Program-made: the position numbers and the translations under genes
Shown: positions 10,013 to 19,743 of the stretch, piece after piece
How positions within the stretch are numbered: position 1 is the first letter of the stretch
How the letters are laid out: each line of letters opens with the position of its first letter
Notes under the pieces: generated by a model
Database searches by the model: none
Told to the model about the DNA's origin: nothing
The model's input: the letters and a program-made list of their open reading frames with translations, nothing else
Origin: Bordetella genomosp. 12
Lineage (GTDB): Bacteria; Pseudomonadota; Gammaproteobacteria; Burkholderiales; Burkholderiaceae_B
Assembly: GCF_002261355.1 (NCBI RefSeq)
Contig: NZ_NEVU01000003.1
Coordinates: 62,001-126,000 of the forward strand
Length of the DNA: 64,000 bases
Direction: 5' to 3'

Positions 10013-12863
10013 AAAGACCCTCAACCTGCCCGATACCTCTTTCCCCATGCGGGGCGACCTAGCCAAGCGCGAGCCTGGCTGGGTGCAGCAGTGGGAGGAA
10101 ACCCGCGTCTATCAGGCCATCCGCGCCGCCAGCAAAGGCCGGCCGCTGTTCGTGCTGCACGACGGCCCCCCCTACGCCAACGGCGATATCCATATCGGGC
10201 ACGCGGTCAACAAGATTCTGAAGGACATCATCGTCAAGAGCCGCAATATGGCAGGCTTTGATGCGCCTTACGTGCCGGGCTGGGATTGCCACGGCATGCC
10301 GATCGAGATCCAGATCGAAAAGAAGTACGGCAAGAACCTGCCTGTCACCGAGGTGCAGGCCAAGGCGCGCGCCTATGCGCGTGAGCAGATCGATCGCCAG
10401 CGCAAGGACTTCAAGCGCCTGGGCGTGCTGGGAGAGTGGGACAACCCCTATCTCACCATGAACTTCAGCAATGAAGCCGATGAGATCCGGGTACTGGCGC
10501 GCATCCTCGAGAAAGGCTATGTATTTCGCGGCCTCAAGCCCGTGAACTGGTGTTTCGACTGCGGCTCGGCCCTGGCCGAGGCGGAAGTCGAGTACGCCGA
10601 CCGCGTGGATCCTGCCGTGGATGTGGCCTTCCCCTTCATCGACAAGGCCGCGCTGGCCCGCGCCTTCGGCCTGGATAGCGTCGATGATGGTGCCGTCGTG
10701 ATCTGGACGACCACGCCCTGGACCATCCCCTCGAATCAGGCCCTCAACGTTCACCCGGAAATCGAATACGCCCTGGTGCGCGTTTCGCCGACGCCGGTGC
10801 ACGGCCCGCTGGTTTTGATCGCCAAAGAGCGGGTCGAGGCCTGCCTGCAGGCCTGGGGCCTGCAAGGCGAAGTCATCGCCACCGCGCAGGGCGAAGCGCT
10901 TAACGGCCTGCGTTTTGCGCACCCGCTGGCCAAGGCGGCCGAAGGCTACGACCGCAGTTCGCCCATTTATCTGGGTGACTACGTCACGCTGGACGCCGGC
11001 ACCGGCGTCGTTCACTCCGCGCCGGCCTACGGCATCGAAGACTTTGTGTCGTGCAAAGCGCACGGCCTGGTCGATGCCGACATCCTCAGCCCGGTCATGG
11101 GTGACGGCAAATACGTCTCGACCCTGCCGCTGTTTGGCGGTCTGTCGATCTGGGATGCCAATCCCAAGATCGTCGAAGCGCTCAAGCTTGCCGGCTCGCT
11201 CATGCATGTACAGAAGCTCTCGCACAGCTACATGCACTGCTGGCGGCACAAAACGCCGGTCATCTACCGCGCCACCAGCCAGTGGTTTGCCGGCATGGAT
11301 GTCACGCCCGTCGATGGCGGGCCGACGCTGCGCGAAAGCGCGCTGTCCGGCATCGACGCCACGGCGTTCTACCCGGCCTGGGGCCGCGCTCGCCTGCACT
11401 CCATGATCGCCAATCGTCCGGACTGGACGCTGTCGCGGCAACGCCAATGGGGCGTGCCGATGGCTTTCTTCGTGCACAAAGAAACCGGCGAGTTGCACCC
11501 GCGCTCGGTGGAACTGCTTGAAGAAGTCGCCAAGCGCGTCGAAAAGGGCGGCATCGAAGCCTGGCAGTCCCTGGACCCGCGCGAGCTGCTGGGCGACGAG
11601 GCCGACAGCTACGAAAAGAACCGCGACACGCTAGACGTCTGGTTTGACTCGGGCAGCACCCACGCGACCGTGCTGGGCGGCAAAGACCACGCCTTGGCCG
11701 GCTCGCACGGCGAGCAGCTTGCCTGGCCGGCCGACCTCTATCTCGAAGGCTCCGACCAGCATCGCGGCTGGTTCCATTCGTCCTTGCTGACCGGCTGCAT
11801 GCTTTACGGCCAACCGCCGTACAAAGGCCTGCTCACCCACGGCTTCGTGGTCGATGGCCAGGGCCGCAAGATGAGCAAGTCCGTCGGCAACGTCATCGCA
11901 CCGCAAAAAGTATCGGATTCGCTGGGCGCCGAGATCCTGCGCCTGTGGGTGGCGTCCACCGATTACTCCGGCGAGCTGTCCATCTCCGACGAGATCCTCA
12001 AGCGGGTGGTCGAAGGCTACCGTCGGATCCGCAACACCTTGCGCTTTCTGCTGGCCAACGTGGCCGACTTCGACGGCGTCAGCCAGACGGTCGACTTCGG
12101 CGACCTGCTCGAAATCGACCGCTACGCCCTGGTCATGACCGCGCAGATGCAAAGCGAAGTGCTCGCCAATTATGAGCGCTACGACTTTCACCCGGCCGTC
12201 GCGCGCCTGCAGACGTTCTGCTCCGAGGATCTCGGTGCGTTCTACCTGGACATCCTGAAGGATCGCCTCTACACCAGCGCGCCTGACAGCCTCGCGCGCC
12301 GCAGCGCCCAGACGGCGCTGCTGGAGATCACCCAAACGCTGCTCAAGCTGATGGCTCCCATCCTCACCTTCACGGCCGAAGAGGCCTGGAAGGTGTTGCT
12401 GGAATCGACCCTGAAGCATCAAGCCGATGCAGCGCGCCTGACGATTCTCACCGAGGTCTACCACCAGTTGCCGCCCTACGCCGACGCCGACACGCTGGCC
12501 GACCGCTGGACGCGCCTGCGCGCCATCCGCGCCGACGTGCTGCGCAAACTGGAAGACGTCCGCAGCGCCGGGCGCATCGGATCTTCGCTGCAGGCGGAAG
12601 TCGACCTCTATGCCGAAGGCCAGGATCATGCCCTGCTGTCCAGCCTGGGCGATGATCTGCGCTTTGTGCTCATCGTCTCGCGTGCCACGGTGCATGCCCG
12701 GGCCGGCGAGCTGGCCATCGAAATCGCTCCCTCCGCCAATAAGAAATGCGAGCGTTGCTGGCACTGGCGCAGCGATGTCGGGCAGGATGCCGATCATCCC
12801 GAGATCTGCGGCCGCTGCGTCTCCAACCTTTTCGGCGCCGGCGAGCCGCGCGCAAAGGCCTGA
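10002..12863 (+). CDS. ileS: Isoleucyl-tRNA synthetase
   Basis: A 953-residue class I aminoacyl-tRNA synthetase charging tRNA-Ile. It has the HIGH signature ([11 protein letters not shown], near residue 60), the CP1 editing domain with a [13 protein letters not shown] segment near residue 235, and KMSKS ([10 protein letters not shown], near 620). The C-terminal zinc finger has two CxxC pairs (CERC and CGRC). This is the bacterial short type sensitive in principle to mupirocin rather than the resistant type, judged from overall layout only. The start MDYKKTL overlaps the ribF end, suggesting translational coupling. Confidence 0.97.
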   Translation: MDYKKTLNLPDTSFPMRGDLAKREPGWVQQWEETRVYQAIRAASKGRPLFVLHDGPPYANGDIHIGHAVNKILKDIIVKSRNMAGFDAPYVPGWDCHGMPIEIQIEKKYGKNLPVTEVQAKARAYAREQIDRQRKDFKRLGVLGEWDNPYLTMNFSNEADEIRVLARILEKGYVFRGLKPVNWCFDCGSALAEAEVEYADRVDPAVDVAFPFIDKAALARAFGLDSVDDGAVVIWTTTPWTIPSNQALNVHPEIEYALVRVSPTPVHGPLVLIAKERVEACLQAWGLQGEVIATAQGEALNGLRFAHPLAKAAEGYDRSSPIYLGDYVTLDAGTGVVHSAPAYGIEDFVSCKAHGLVDADILSPVMGDGKYVSTLPLFGGLSIWDANPKIVEALKLAGSLMHVQKLSHSYMHCWRHKTPVIYRATSQWFAGMDVTPVDGGPTLRESALSGIDATAFYPAWGRARLHSMIANRPDWTLSRQRQWGVPMAFFVHKETGELHPRSVELLEEVAKRVEKGGIEAWQSLDPRELLGDEADSYEKNRDTLDVWFDSGSTHATVLGGKDHALAGSHGEQLAWPADLYLEGSDQHRGWFHSSLLTGCMLYGQPPYKGLLTHGFVVDGQGRKMSKSVGNVIAPQKVSDSLGAEILRLWVASTDYSGELSISDEILKRVVEGYRRIRNTLRFLLANVADFDGVSQTVDFGDLLEIDRYALVMTAQMQSEVLANYERYDFHPAVARLQTFCSEDLGAFYLDILKDRLYTSAPDSLARRSAQTALLEITQTLLKLMAPILTFTAEEAWKVLLESTLKHQADAARLTILTEVYHQLPPYADADTLADRWTRLRAIRADVLRKLEDVRSAGRIGSSLQAEVDLYAEGQDHALLSSLGDDLRFVLIVSRATVHARAGELAIEIAPSANKKCERCWHWRSDVGQDADHPEICGRCVSNLFGAGEPRAKA

Positions 12864-12865
12864 GC

Positions 12866-13381
12866 ATGACGCACGCCTCGCCCAAGGCCCGGGGGAAACT
12901 GGGCGGCGCCCTGGCGCTTGCCCTGTTGATCATTGTGGTGGACCAGATCACAAAGGTCTATTTCAATACCGCGTTCACGTTTGGCGAGCGCGTCAACGTG
13001 CTGCCGTTCTTCGACTTCACCTTGCTCTATAACCGCGGCGCGGCGTTCAGCTTTCTGGCCGCGCAAGAAGGCTGGCAGCGCTGGTTCTTCACGGTTCTGG
13101 GCCTGGTCGCCGCTGGCGTCATCATCTGGCTGCTGCGCCGCTCACCCGGCCAGCCGCGATTTCGCGCCGCGCTCATCCTGATCATGGGCGGCGCACTGGG
13201 CAATGTGATCGACCGCCTGGTTTACGGGCACGTGGTGGATTTCCTGCTGTTCTACTGGAAAGACTGGTACTACCCCGCTTTCAACATCGCCGACGTCGCC
13301 ATCACTTGCGGCGCGGTACTGCTGGTGATAGACGAACTCTTGCGCGGCCGCGCCAAGTCCAGGACGTCTGCCGGCACCTGA
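12866..13381 (+). CDS. lspA: Lipoprotein signal peptidase II
   Basis: A 171-residue inner-membrane aspartyl protease that removes signal peptides from prolipoproteins after lipidation. Four transmembrane segments are visible. Family boxes: DQITK near residue 27, NRGAAFS near 55, GGALGNVIDRL near 108 (first catalytic Asp) and FNIADVAI near 133 (second catalytic Asp). The ATG lies 2 nt after the ileS stop, so translation is probably coupled. The window encodes plausible substrates, the M48 peptidase and EhuB lipoproteins. Confidence 0.95.
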   Translation: MTHASPKARGKLGGALALALLIIVVDQITKVYFNTAFTFGERVNVLPFFDFTLLYNRGAAFSFLAAQEGWQRWFFTVLGLVAAGVIIWLLRRSPGQPRFRAALILIMGGALGNVIDRLVYGHVVDFLLFYWKDWYYPAFNIADVAITCGAVLLVIDELLRGRAKSRTSAGT

Positions 13382-13443
13382 TCGCGCCTACAATCCGTAT
13401 TACCGACCAACCAGGAAAGCGGCGCTCGCGCCGCGCAGCCACC

Positions 13444-14649
13444 ATGCTCGATCTCGCCCGCAAACGCATCGTTCTCGGTATGACAGGCGGCATTGCCTGC
13501 TACAAGATCGCCGAGCTCGTGCGCCGGCTGACCGAGCAAGGCGCCACCGTCGACGTCGTCATGACGGAGGCGGCTACGCACTTCATCACCGCGACGACCA
13601 TGCAAGCCCTCTCCGGCCGACCGGTCTTCGTCGATGCCTGGGATGCGCGTGTGCCCAACAACATGGCGCACATCGACCTGACACGCGGCGCCGATGCCGT
13701 GCTGATCGCGCCGGCCAGCACGGACTTCATGGCCAAGCTGGCTCACGGCCTGGCCGATGACCTGCTCTCCACGCTGTGCGTGGCGCGCGCCTGCCCCCTG
13801 CTGGTGGTTCCGGCCATGAACCGCGAGATGTGGGCCAACCCCGCCACGCAGCGCAATGCGGCCCAACTGCTGGCCGATGGCATCACCCTGTTGGGGCCCG
13901 CCGCTGGCCAGCAGGCCTGTGGCGAAACCGGCTCCGGGCGCATGCTGGAGCCGCAGGACATCCTCGCCGATCTGATCGCGTTCTTTCAGCCCAAGCTGCT
14001 GGCCGGCCGGCATGTGCTGCTGACCGCGGGCCCGACCTCCGAGCCGGTCGACCCCGTGCGGGTCCTGACCAACCGTTCGTCAGGCAAAACGGGTTATGCG
14101 CTCGCGCGCGCAGCGCACGAGGCGGGGGCACGGGTCACGCTGGTAACGGGCGCCACTGCATTGCCGGTCCCGCGCGGCGTCTCAGCCATACAGGTCATGA
14201 CGGCGCAGCAGATGTATGAAGCCGTCATGGCACAGGCGGCCGATGCGGACATCTTCGTGGCCGTGGCCGCCGTGGCGGACTGGCGCGTCAAGAACCCCGC
14301 CAACCAGAAGCTCAAGAAAGACGCCGAGGGCGGCGGCCAGCCCCGGATGGAGTTCGAACCCAACCCGGACATCCTGGCCGAAGTGGCCCGCCTGCCCAAT
14401 GGCCCGTGGTGCGTGGGTTTTGCCGCTGAAACCGAGAAACTGTCCGAACACGCTGAGGCCAAGCGGCTGCGCAAAGGCATTCCGCTGCTGGTCGGTAATC
14501 TGGCGCACAAAGTCATGGACGCGGACACCACCGAACTGGTGCTGTTTGATGGCCAGGGAGTGCACCCGCTGCCTGCGGCGCCCAAACTGGACGCGGCTCG
14601 CCGGCTGGTGGCCGAAATCGCCGGCCGCCTGCCCCAGACACGTAAATAG
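13444..14649 (+). CDS. coaBC: Phosphopantothenoylcysteine synthetase/decarboxylase
   Basis: A 401-residue bifunctional enzyme (Dfp) making 4'-phosphopantetheine for coenzyme A. The N-terminal flavin decarboxylase half shows GMTGGIACYK, the PAMNREMW motif and the CGETGSGRM substrate-clamp cysteine. The C-terminal synthetase half begins near residue 185 with TAGPTSEPVDPVR, then NRSSGKTGYALA and the AAVADWRV and KLKKD motifs. The ATG at 13444 gives the expected N-terminus. It follows lspA by 62 nt. In E. coli dfp is directly followed by dut. Here dut lies on the same strand about 4.6 kb downstream. Confidence 0.95.
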   Translation: MLDLARKRIVLGMTGGIACYKIAELVRRLTEQGATVDVVMTEAATHFITATTMQALSGRPVFVDAWDARVPNNMAHIDLTRGADAVLIAPASTDFMAKLAHGLADDLLSTLCVARACPLLVVPAMNREMWANPATQRNAAQLLADGITLLGPAAGQQACGETGSGRMLEPQDILADLIAFFQPKLLAGRHVLLTAGPTSEPVDPVRVLTNRSSGKTGYALARAAHEAGARVTLVTGATALPVPRGVSAIQVMTAQQMYEAVMAQAADADIFVAVAAVADWRVKNPANQKLKKDAEGGGQPRMEFEPNPDILAEVARLPNGPWCVGFAAETEKLSEHAEAKRLRKGIPLLVGNLAHKVMDADTTELVLFDGQGVHPLPAAPKLDAARRLVAEIAGRLPQTRK

Positions 14650-14680
14650 CGGTCGGTCGGGCGGGCCGCCGCCCCGCCCC

Positions 14681-15628
14681 TCAAGCCGACCCGGCTCGCG
14701 CCGCCGCTGGCTCGGGCCACAGCCGCGCCAGCGCGGCCACGATCAGCAAGGTCAAGGCCACCCGTCCCACCAACACGATCCCGATGTTGGCGCCCACCGC
14801 CAGCAGAAGCAAGGTGTCTTCGATCAGCGAATGCGACAGCGATAGCCATGACAGCGCGAGAAAGCGCGTTCGTGCCGAAAATTGCTGCCGTTGCGCCTCT
14901 TCGATGATGAGTGCGCCCCCATAAGACAGCCCCAGCAGCACACCCAGCATGGTCACTGGCGCGACCTGGGGTTCCAGCCCGGACCAGCGCAAAACCGGCG
15001 TAAGTGCCCGCGTCAAAGCGCGTGTCAGGCCGCAGCGCTGCATGACATCCAGCAGGATCAGCAAGCCGGTGATCACCACGAAGGTCAGTGCCATCGAGAC
15101 CGCCGTGCCATGCAGCCACTGCCACAGGCTCAGCTCCGCCCCGCTGGATTCCGCCCCCTGCAACCACTCGAAAGCCATCGGCTGCGACAACCATCCCATG
15201 GCATGGCAGGTCCAGGAAACGGCCGCCCCGTAGACAAGCGCCGCGCCCAGCCGCAGCCCGGCCGTGGCCCAGAAGCTCGCTCCGGCCCGGCGCACGATGG
15301 CTTGCTCGACCGGCAGATTGTGCGCAAACAGCACCATGGCGGCCAGGGCGCTGAACTGGCCCGCGGTGATATCCAGGCCGCCTGCCAGGCCCGCCAACGC
15401 CGCCAGCGCCCCGTAAACGCCGACAAAGACGCTTGCCATCCAGATAAGCGCGGCTTGTGCCGGCAGGTTCAGCCAACCCATGACCGGCCCGAAAACATGC
15501 CCCAGGACGTCGACCCACCCTAACCATTGCCCTAGCTGCACCAGCGCCATGATGGGCAGCATGATTTTGGCCAGGGCCAGGAATAAACGCAGGCTACGGC
15601 TTAGCACACCGTGCAGATACAAGAGCAT
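14681..15628 (-). CDS. Nucleoside-recognition (gate) domain membrane protein
   Basis: A 315-residue polytopic inner-membrane protein with eight or so hydrophobic segments. It contains two copies of the gate-type arrangement found in SpmA/SpmB and FeoB-like proteins (nucleoside recognition domain). Segments such as LGVLLGLSYGGALIIEE and SLSHSLIEDTLLL are characteristic, the second resembling family members that end in an SHSxxED motif. The transported ligand is unknown. It is divergent from an Lrp/AsnC regulator (127 nt between starts), which may control it, and convergent with coaBC. Confidence 0.75.
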   Translation of the reverse strand: MLLYLHGVLSRSLRLFLALAKIMLPIMALVQLGQWLGWVDVLGHVFGPVMGWLNLPAQAALIWMASVFVGVYGALAALAGLAGGLDITAGQFSALAAMVLFAHNLPVEQAIVRRAGASFWATAGLRLGAALVYGAAVSWTCHAMGWLSQPMAFEWLQGAESSGAELSLWQWLHGTAVSMALTFVVITGLLILLDVMQRCGLTRALTRALTPVLRWSGLEPQVAPVTMLGVLLGLSYGGALIIEEAQRQQFSARTRFLALSWLSLSHSLIEDTLLLLAVGANIGIVLVGRVALTLLIVAALARLWPEPAAARAGSA

Positions 15629-15755
15629 ACGTCTCTGCTTTTCTTAAGAAAACCGCCCGCCAGGGTGTGGGAGCTTCACAACAGCGATACCTTTCATTGC
15701 CTAGCCTCAAAAAAACACGCTATAAACCGGCCACGACCCACAATAAAATTGCGCT

Positions 15756-16226
15756 ATGTTGTTAGACCCGTTAGACCATCGTATCCTCTCCATACTGCAG
15801 CGGGATGCGGACCTGTCCAATGCCGCCTTGGCCGATGAGGTTGGCCTCTCCCCCTCAGCCTGTCTACGGCGTGTTGCCCGCCTGAAGGAAACCGGCGTCA
15901 TCCAGCGCGTCGTCGCTCTGCTGGATTCCAAATATACGGGCCGTGCCCTGACGGCCATCGTCACCATCGAATTCAGCCGCCACGGCTCGGAGTACCGCCG
16001 CAAGCTCATGCAGTCTTTGATCGCCGAGCCGGCGGTCACCCAATGCTATCTGGTGACCGGCCGCATCTCCTGCGTGATCATCGTTCACATGAACAATATG
16101 GACGAGTATCTAGCCTTCGCTGACCGGCATTTCGATCAGGACGAGAACGTCGAGGCCTTCTACACTCATGTGGTCATGCAGACGGTGAAAAACGAACCCG
16201 GGCCGCCGCTGCCGGATCTGTCCTGA
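15756..16226 (+). CDS. Lrp/AsnC-family transcriptional regulator
   Basis: A 156-residue regulator. The N-terminal winged helix-turn-helix (LDHRILSILQRDADLSNAALADEVGLSPSACLRRVARL) covers residues 5-60. The C-terminal RAM/ligand-binding domain (VTIEF, TGRISCVIIVHMNNMDEY) covers about 70-150. The family responds to amino acids and often controls a divergent transporter. Here the divergent gene is the gate-domain membrane protein at 14681-15628. No Shine-Dalgarno sequence is apparent, and an AT-rich TAAAAT hexamer lies only 6 nt before the ATG, so a leaderless transcript is possible. Confidence 0.88.
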   Translation: MLLDPLDHRILSILQRDADLSNAALADEVGLSPSACLRRVARLKETGVIQRVVALLDSKYTGRALTAIVTIEFSRHGSEYRRKLMQSLIAEPAVTQCYLVTGRISCVIIVHMNNMDEYLAFADRHFDQDENVEAFYTHVVMQTVKNEPGPPLPDLS

Positions 16227-16242
16227 GCCGCGGCGGGTCGGT

Positions 16243-16947
16243 TCAAGTCAGCGAGATTTTGCCGGGGGCCACAGGCCTGGGCGCCCGATCCGCCTGAAAC
16301 AGCAAGGCCTCATGCGGTCCCAGCAAGGCCAGACCGCGCGCGTCCAGACGCAGCGCATCACCTTCCGGCAAGGCCAAGACCAGCCGCTGTGGATTCACGG
16401 CGCAGAATTCCGCCAGCCGCTGATCCCGGGTCTCGCCCCGGTGCTCCGGCGGGTGGGCACTGGTGTAGTGCGGGTTGATCTGGAAGGGCACGAGATCCAG
16501 CGCGTCGAATCCGCCCGGATCCACGATGGGCATGTCGTTGGTCGTGCAAATGGTGGGCGCGGCCAGGTTGGCGCCTGCGCTCCAGCCCACATAGCCGGCC
16601 TGACCCGCACGGACCCGCTCGGCGATCAGCGATAACAGGCCGCGCCGGCGCAACTCGCGCAGCAACTGGAACGTATTGCCGCCCCCGACCACGATCAAAC
16701 GCGCCTCGGCCAGTGCGCAGGCCGGATCGGCCTCCTGGTGCAGGCCGCGCGTGGCGATGCCGGCCGGGAGTAAGGCATCGGCGACTTGCTGGGCATAGTC
16801 GTCCCATGAACGAGTCACGCCCGCAAAGGGCACGAATAGGGCAGGCCCATCGCCGGTCAGCGTCGAGGCAAACTCGGCCAACCAGGACTGGGCGTGGGTC
16901 AAGTACCCGGCCGGTCCGGCCGAGTTACTCAAAAGCAGTGCATTCAT
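16243..16947 (-). CDS. pepE: Peptidase E (alpha-aspartyl dipeptidase)
   Basis: A 234-residue cytoplasmic serine dipeptidase of family S51 that cleaves N-terminal Asp-Xaa dipeptides. The nucleophile elbow GWSAGAN is near residue 121, the GGGNTFQLLRELR segment near 88, and the PFQINPHYTSAH segment carrying the putative catalytic His near 160. Length matches E. coli PepE (229). It follows the hydrolase gene at 16960-17991 by 12 nt on the same strand, so the two probably form an operon. Confidence 0.9.
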   Translation of the reverse strand: MNALLLSNSAGPAGYLTHAQSWLAEFASTLTGDGPALFVPFAGVTRSWDDYAQQVADALLPAGIATRGLHQEADPACALAEARLIVVGGGNTFQLLRELRRRGLLSLIAERVRAGQAGYVGWSAGANLAAPTICTTNDMPIVDPGGFDALDLVPFQINPHYTSAHPPEHRGETRDQRLAEFCAVNPQRLVLALPEGDALRLDARGLALLGPHEALLFQADRAPRPVAPGKISLT

Positions 16948-16959
16948 GATTCAGAGGTT

Positions 16960-17991
16960 CTACTCAAAGTTGCGCTGGGCCCAATCGGCCAGCGGCAGAG
17001 GCTTGCCAGCGATGCGCGCCAGCAATTGCCGCAGTTCATTCCAGCCGCCACGCTCACTGGGCCAGCGCCGGGGAACAATCGCTTGCCAATCCGAGCCACG
17101 ACGCTCTCCCATGGCAAAGCGAAACGTATAGTAGCCGGGTAGCCCCATGCGCAGATCGGTCACGACCAAGGTGTCGTCCAGGATGTCATAGCGCAGCCAA
17201 TCCTGGGTGAACCAGCGCAAACGCGCCAGCAGCGGATCCTCGCCCAAAGCCAGCCCCAGTTCACGGTTGAGCGGCTGAGCCAGCAATTGCGGTGGCGAAC
17301 GGTCCAGCCAACTGCTGAGCGCCTCGTAATACGTATCGCCCTCGGTTTTGGCCACGACCCGCCACAGCAGAATATTGAAAGGCGTGGGCGTGGCCAGCAC
17401 CTGCGTCACCCGTTCGCCCCGCGTCTGCAGCGCGGCTGTCACCTCACGTTCGGCCTGGAACCGCCCCGCCAAACCGGCAAACAGATAGGCGGTACTGAAC
17501 ACCAAGGTGGCCGCCAGGATGCGCCGCATCGTGGGCGTCACGCCCTGAATCGCCGCCGCCAGCACGGCCAGCAGCATAGGCACCGTGTAGATCGGATCGA
17601 TGATGAACACCGCCGACCAACTCTCGGGCATCCTGGCCCACGGCCAGAACAATTGCGTGCCGTAGACCGTAAAAGCATCCAGGACAGGATGCGTGACGAG
17701 CACCAGCCACAGCGTGATGAACAGACGTCCGGCGGTATAGGGAGCAGCGGGCCAGCGCTTGCGGATCAGCCACGTCATCACGGCCGCCAGCGCGGTCAGC
17801 ACAAAAACCGAGTGGGAAAACCCCCGATGGTAGGTCATGCTGGAGACCGGATCGGGATAAGCGATGACCACATCGAGGTCCGGCAGCGTGGCCAGCAACG
17901 CCCCATACACCAGCGCGCGCCGTCCTTGCCAGCGCCCCAACAGCGTCGCCTGAATGCCCGCGCCCAATACCGCTTGTGTGACTGAGTCCAT
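16960..17991 (-). CDS. Membrane-bound metal-dependent hydrolase (YbcI/YdjM type)
   Basis: A 343-residue protein. It opens with MDSVTQAVLGAGI and the LPDLD and HRGFSHS segments, then THPVLDAFTVYG: the Asp/His metal-ligand pattern of the LexA-regulated YdjM/YbcI membrane hydrolase family. About five transmembrane segments lie in residues 1-175. The C-terminal half is soluble, of unclear role. A GGGG site sits just before the ATG. The in vivo substrate is unknown. It is co-directional with pepE. Confidence 0.78.
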   Translation of the reverse strand: MDSVTQAVLGAGIQATLLGRWQGRRALVYGALLATLPDLDVVIAYPDPVSSMTYHRGFSHSVFVLTALAAVMTWLIRKRWPAAPYTAGRLFITLWLVLVTHPVLDAFTVYGTQLFWPWARMPESWSAVFIIDPIYTVPMLLAVLAAAIQGVTPTMRRILAATLVFSTAYLFAGLAGRFQAEREVTAALQTRGERVTQVLATPTPFNILLWRVVAKTEGDTYYEALSSWLDRSPPQLLAQPLNRELGLALGEDPLLARLRWFTQDWLRYDILDDTLVVTDLRMGLPGYYTFRFAMGERRGSDWQAIVPRRWPSERGGWNELRQLLARIAGKPLPLADWAQRNFE

Positions 17992-18098
17992 ATCCCCGCC
18001 CCTGCTGCCCGATCGCTTGCGCCGCCTGGCGCGCGGCGGCGTCCGCCTGGCCCGCTTCGCAGGCGTTAAGATACAGGATTGATCTCGGCGGTTTTCCC

Positions 18099-18740
18099 AT
18101 GGATGCATATATCGACAAAATCGGGACGTTCATCGAAGCCAATCAGGATTGGGCAGGCCCCATCACCTTTTTGCTTACCCTGGGCGAATCGATGCTGATC
18201 CTGGGGCTGCTCATCCCGGCCACCGCGCTCATGCTCCTGACGGGCGGCCTGATCGGCGCGGGTACGCTCTCGGTCTGGAGCATTCTGCTCTGGGGCGTGG
18301 CCGGCGCCGTCATCGGTGATGCCCTGTCCTATTTGATCGGTCGCTGGCTCGGCCCGGGCATCACACGCCGCTGGCCGCTTTCGACGCAACGCACGGCGGT
18401 TGCACGTGCCCGCCTGTTTTTCTACCGCTACGGCTTCGCCTCGGTGTTTCTGGGCCGTTTCCTCGGCCCGATCCGCTCGACGATTCCCACCGTGGCCGGC
18501 ATCATGGGCATGAATCACCTGCGATTCCAGATCGCAAACGTCCTGTCGGCCATGCTCTGGTTGCCCGCGATGCTTGCGCCGGGCTATTTCGCCGCGCGCG
18601 GCCTGGCCGCCGCCCGTGAAAGCCAACAGTACGGCCTGATTGCCGGCGCACTGGCCTCCGTGCTGGTCGGCGCCTGGCTGGCGGCCACGATGCTGAAGAA
18701 ACGCCGCCAGGCTGCCCATCGCGGCCGCGGCCAATCCTGA
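18099..18740 (+). CDS. DedA-family membrane protein
   Basis: A 213-residue inner-membrane protein of the DedA/VTT family, implicated in undecaprenyl-phosphate and phospholipid recycling. The family pattern is clear: an amphipathic N-terminal re-entrant region, LGESMLILGLLIPATALML, then FFYRYGFASVFLGRFLGPIRSTIPTVAG with the conserved FxGRFxxPxR arginines. Four hydrophobic segments are visible. The downstream gene starts 11 nt later. Confidence 0.88.
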   Translation: MDAYIDKIGTFIEANQDWAGPITFLLTLGESMLILGLLIPATALMLLTGGLIGAGTLSVWSILLWGVAGAVIGDALSYLIGRWLGPGITRRWPLSTQRTAVARARLFFYRYGFASVFLGRFLGPIRSTIPTVAGIMGMNHLRFQIANVLSAMLWLPAMLAPGYFAARGLAAARESQQYGLIAGALASVLVGAWLAATMLKKRRQAAHRGRGQS

Positions 18741-18751
18741 CCAGGAACACC

Positions 18752-19213
18752 ATGTCCATCTACGGCGAACCCAAGAACGGCGATTTCGCCCGCTACGTCG
18801 AAGAACTCTCGCGTCGTGGGCTCGGCTCCCAGCCCGCCTCCTCGACACAGTCACCCGGAGAAATGCCGCGCGGCCGCCCCCCTGCGCCCCGCTGGCGCCG
18901 CATGGCTGCCGGCACCCCGTCGGCGGCAACGGCGCCAGCGCCAGCCCCCGCACGCAGCAGCGAGCCCACACTGGCAGGACAGGCCAGCCTGCGCCAATCC
19001 AGCTCGCGGCAAGCTTTGTTAGGGTTCATCATGATCTGCCTGGCCGTCTGGAATCTGGCCGCCTTCCTGGCCCATGAACACCAGAGCCCCGCACGATTCA
19101 TTATCCCGGCCTTGATCGGGCTTTGGCTGTTCCGTGGCGCGGCACGCAAGCGGGCGCTGTCGCGTGCAACGCCCCCTGCCCTGCCACCGCTGAACCTGCC
19201 TCCGAAACCTTGA
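18752..19213 (+). CDS. Small membrane protein, unknown function
   Basis: A 153-residue protein. It has a soluble N-terminal part (about 80 residues, Ala/Pro/Ser-rich and probably disordered), then two hydrophobic helices ([18 protein letters not shown] and [15 protein letters not shown]) and a basic Pro-rich tail. A CCAGGAAC ribosome-binding site precedes the ATG. It sits 11 nt after the DedA gene and 40 nt before dut, so it is probably in one transcript with them. Family not recognised. Confidence 0.65.
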   Translation: MSIYGEPKNGDFARYVEELSRRGLGSQPASSTQSPGEMPRGRPPAPRWRRMAAGTPSAATAPAPAPARSSEPTLAGQASLRQSSSRQALLGFIMICLAVWNLAAFLAHEHQSPARFIIPALIGLWLFRGAARKRALSRATPPALPPLNLPPKP

Positions 19214-19253
19214 GCGTCTGTTAGGCTTGCGCCTTTCCTATTTTTCTTCAGCC

Positions 19254-19703
19254 ATGAAATCCGTCGATCTCAAAATCCTCGACGCGCGCATGCGCGATTG
19301 CCTGCCTTCCTATGCCACCCCCGGCTCAGCCGGCCTCGACCTGCGGGCCTGCATCGACCAGGCAATGGTGATCGAGCCAGGCGCCACGGTCCTCATCCCG
19401 ACCGGACTGGCCATCCACGTGGCCGACCCCGGTTACGCCGCCGTCATCCTGCCGCGCTCCGGCCTGGGTCATAAGCACGGCATCGTGCTGGGCAATCTGG
19501 TCGGCCTGATCGACTCCGACTACCAGGGCCAGCTCATGGTGTCGACCTGGAACCGCGGCCAGACGGCCTTCACCCTCGAACCCATGGAGCGCCTGGCGCA
19601 GCTGGTCATCGTGCCGGTGCTGCAGGTGAACTTCAACGTCGTGGAAGAGTTCGGTGAGTCCGAACGTGGTGCGGGCGGCTTCGGCAGCACCGGCCGCTCC
19701 TGA
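19254..19703 (+). CDS. dut: Deoxyuridine 5'-triphosphate nucleotidohydrolase
   Basis: A 149-residue trimeric dUTPase hydrolysing dUTP to dUMP and PPi. It keeps uracil out of DNA and supplies dTMP synthesis. The five family motifs are present: [10 protein letters not shown] (motif 1), [15 protein letters not shown] (motif 2), [11 protein letters not shown] (motif 3, catalytic Asp), [10 protein letters not shown] (motif 4) and the flexible C-terminal [12 protein letters not shown] (motif 5). The ATG at 19254 gives the standard N-terminus MKSVDLKIL. Confidence 0.95.
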   Translation: MKSVDLKILDARMRDCLPSYATPGSAGLDLRACIDQAMVIEPGATVLIPTGLAIHVADPGYAAVILPRSGLGHKHGIVLGNLVGLIDSDYQGQLMVSTWNRGQTAFTLEPMERLAQLVIVPVLQVNFNVVEEFGESERGAGGFGSTGRS

Positions 19704-19743
19704 GCAGGACGGGCAGGCAGCCCATCGCCGCCTGCCCCACCGG

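Noticed and set aside
10059-11498. 479-residue open frame on the minus strand inside ileS
   Set aside because: Shadow frame of ileS.
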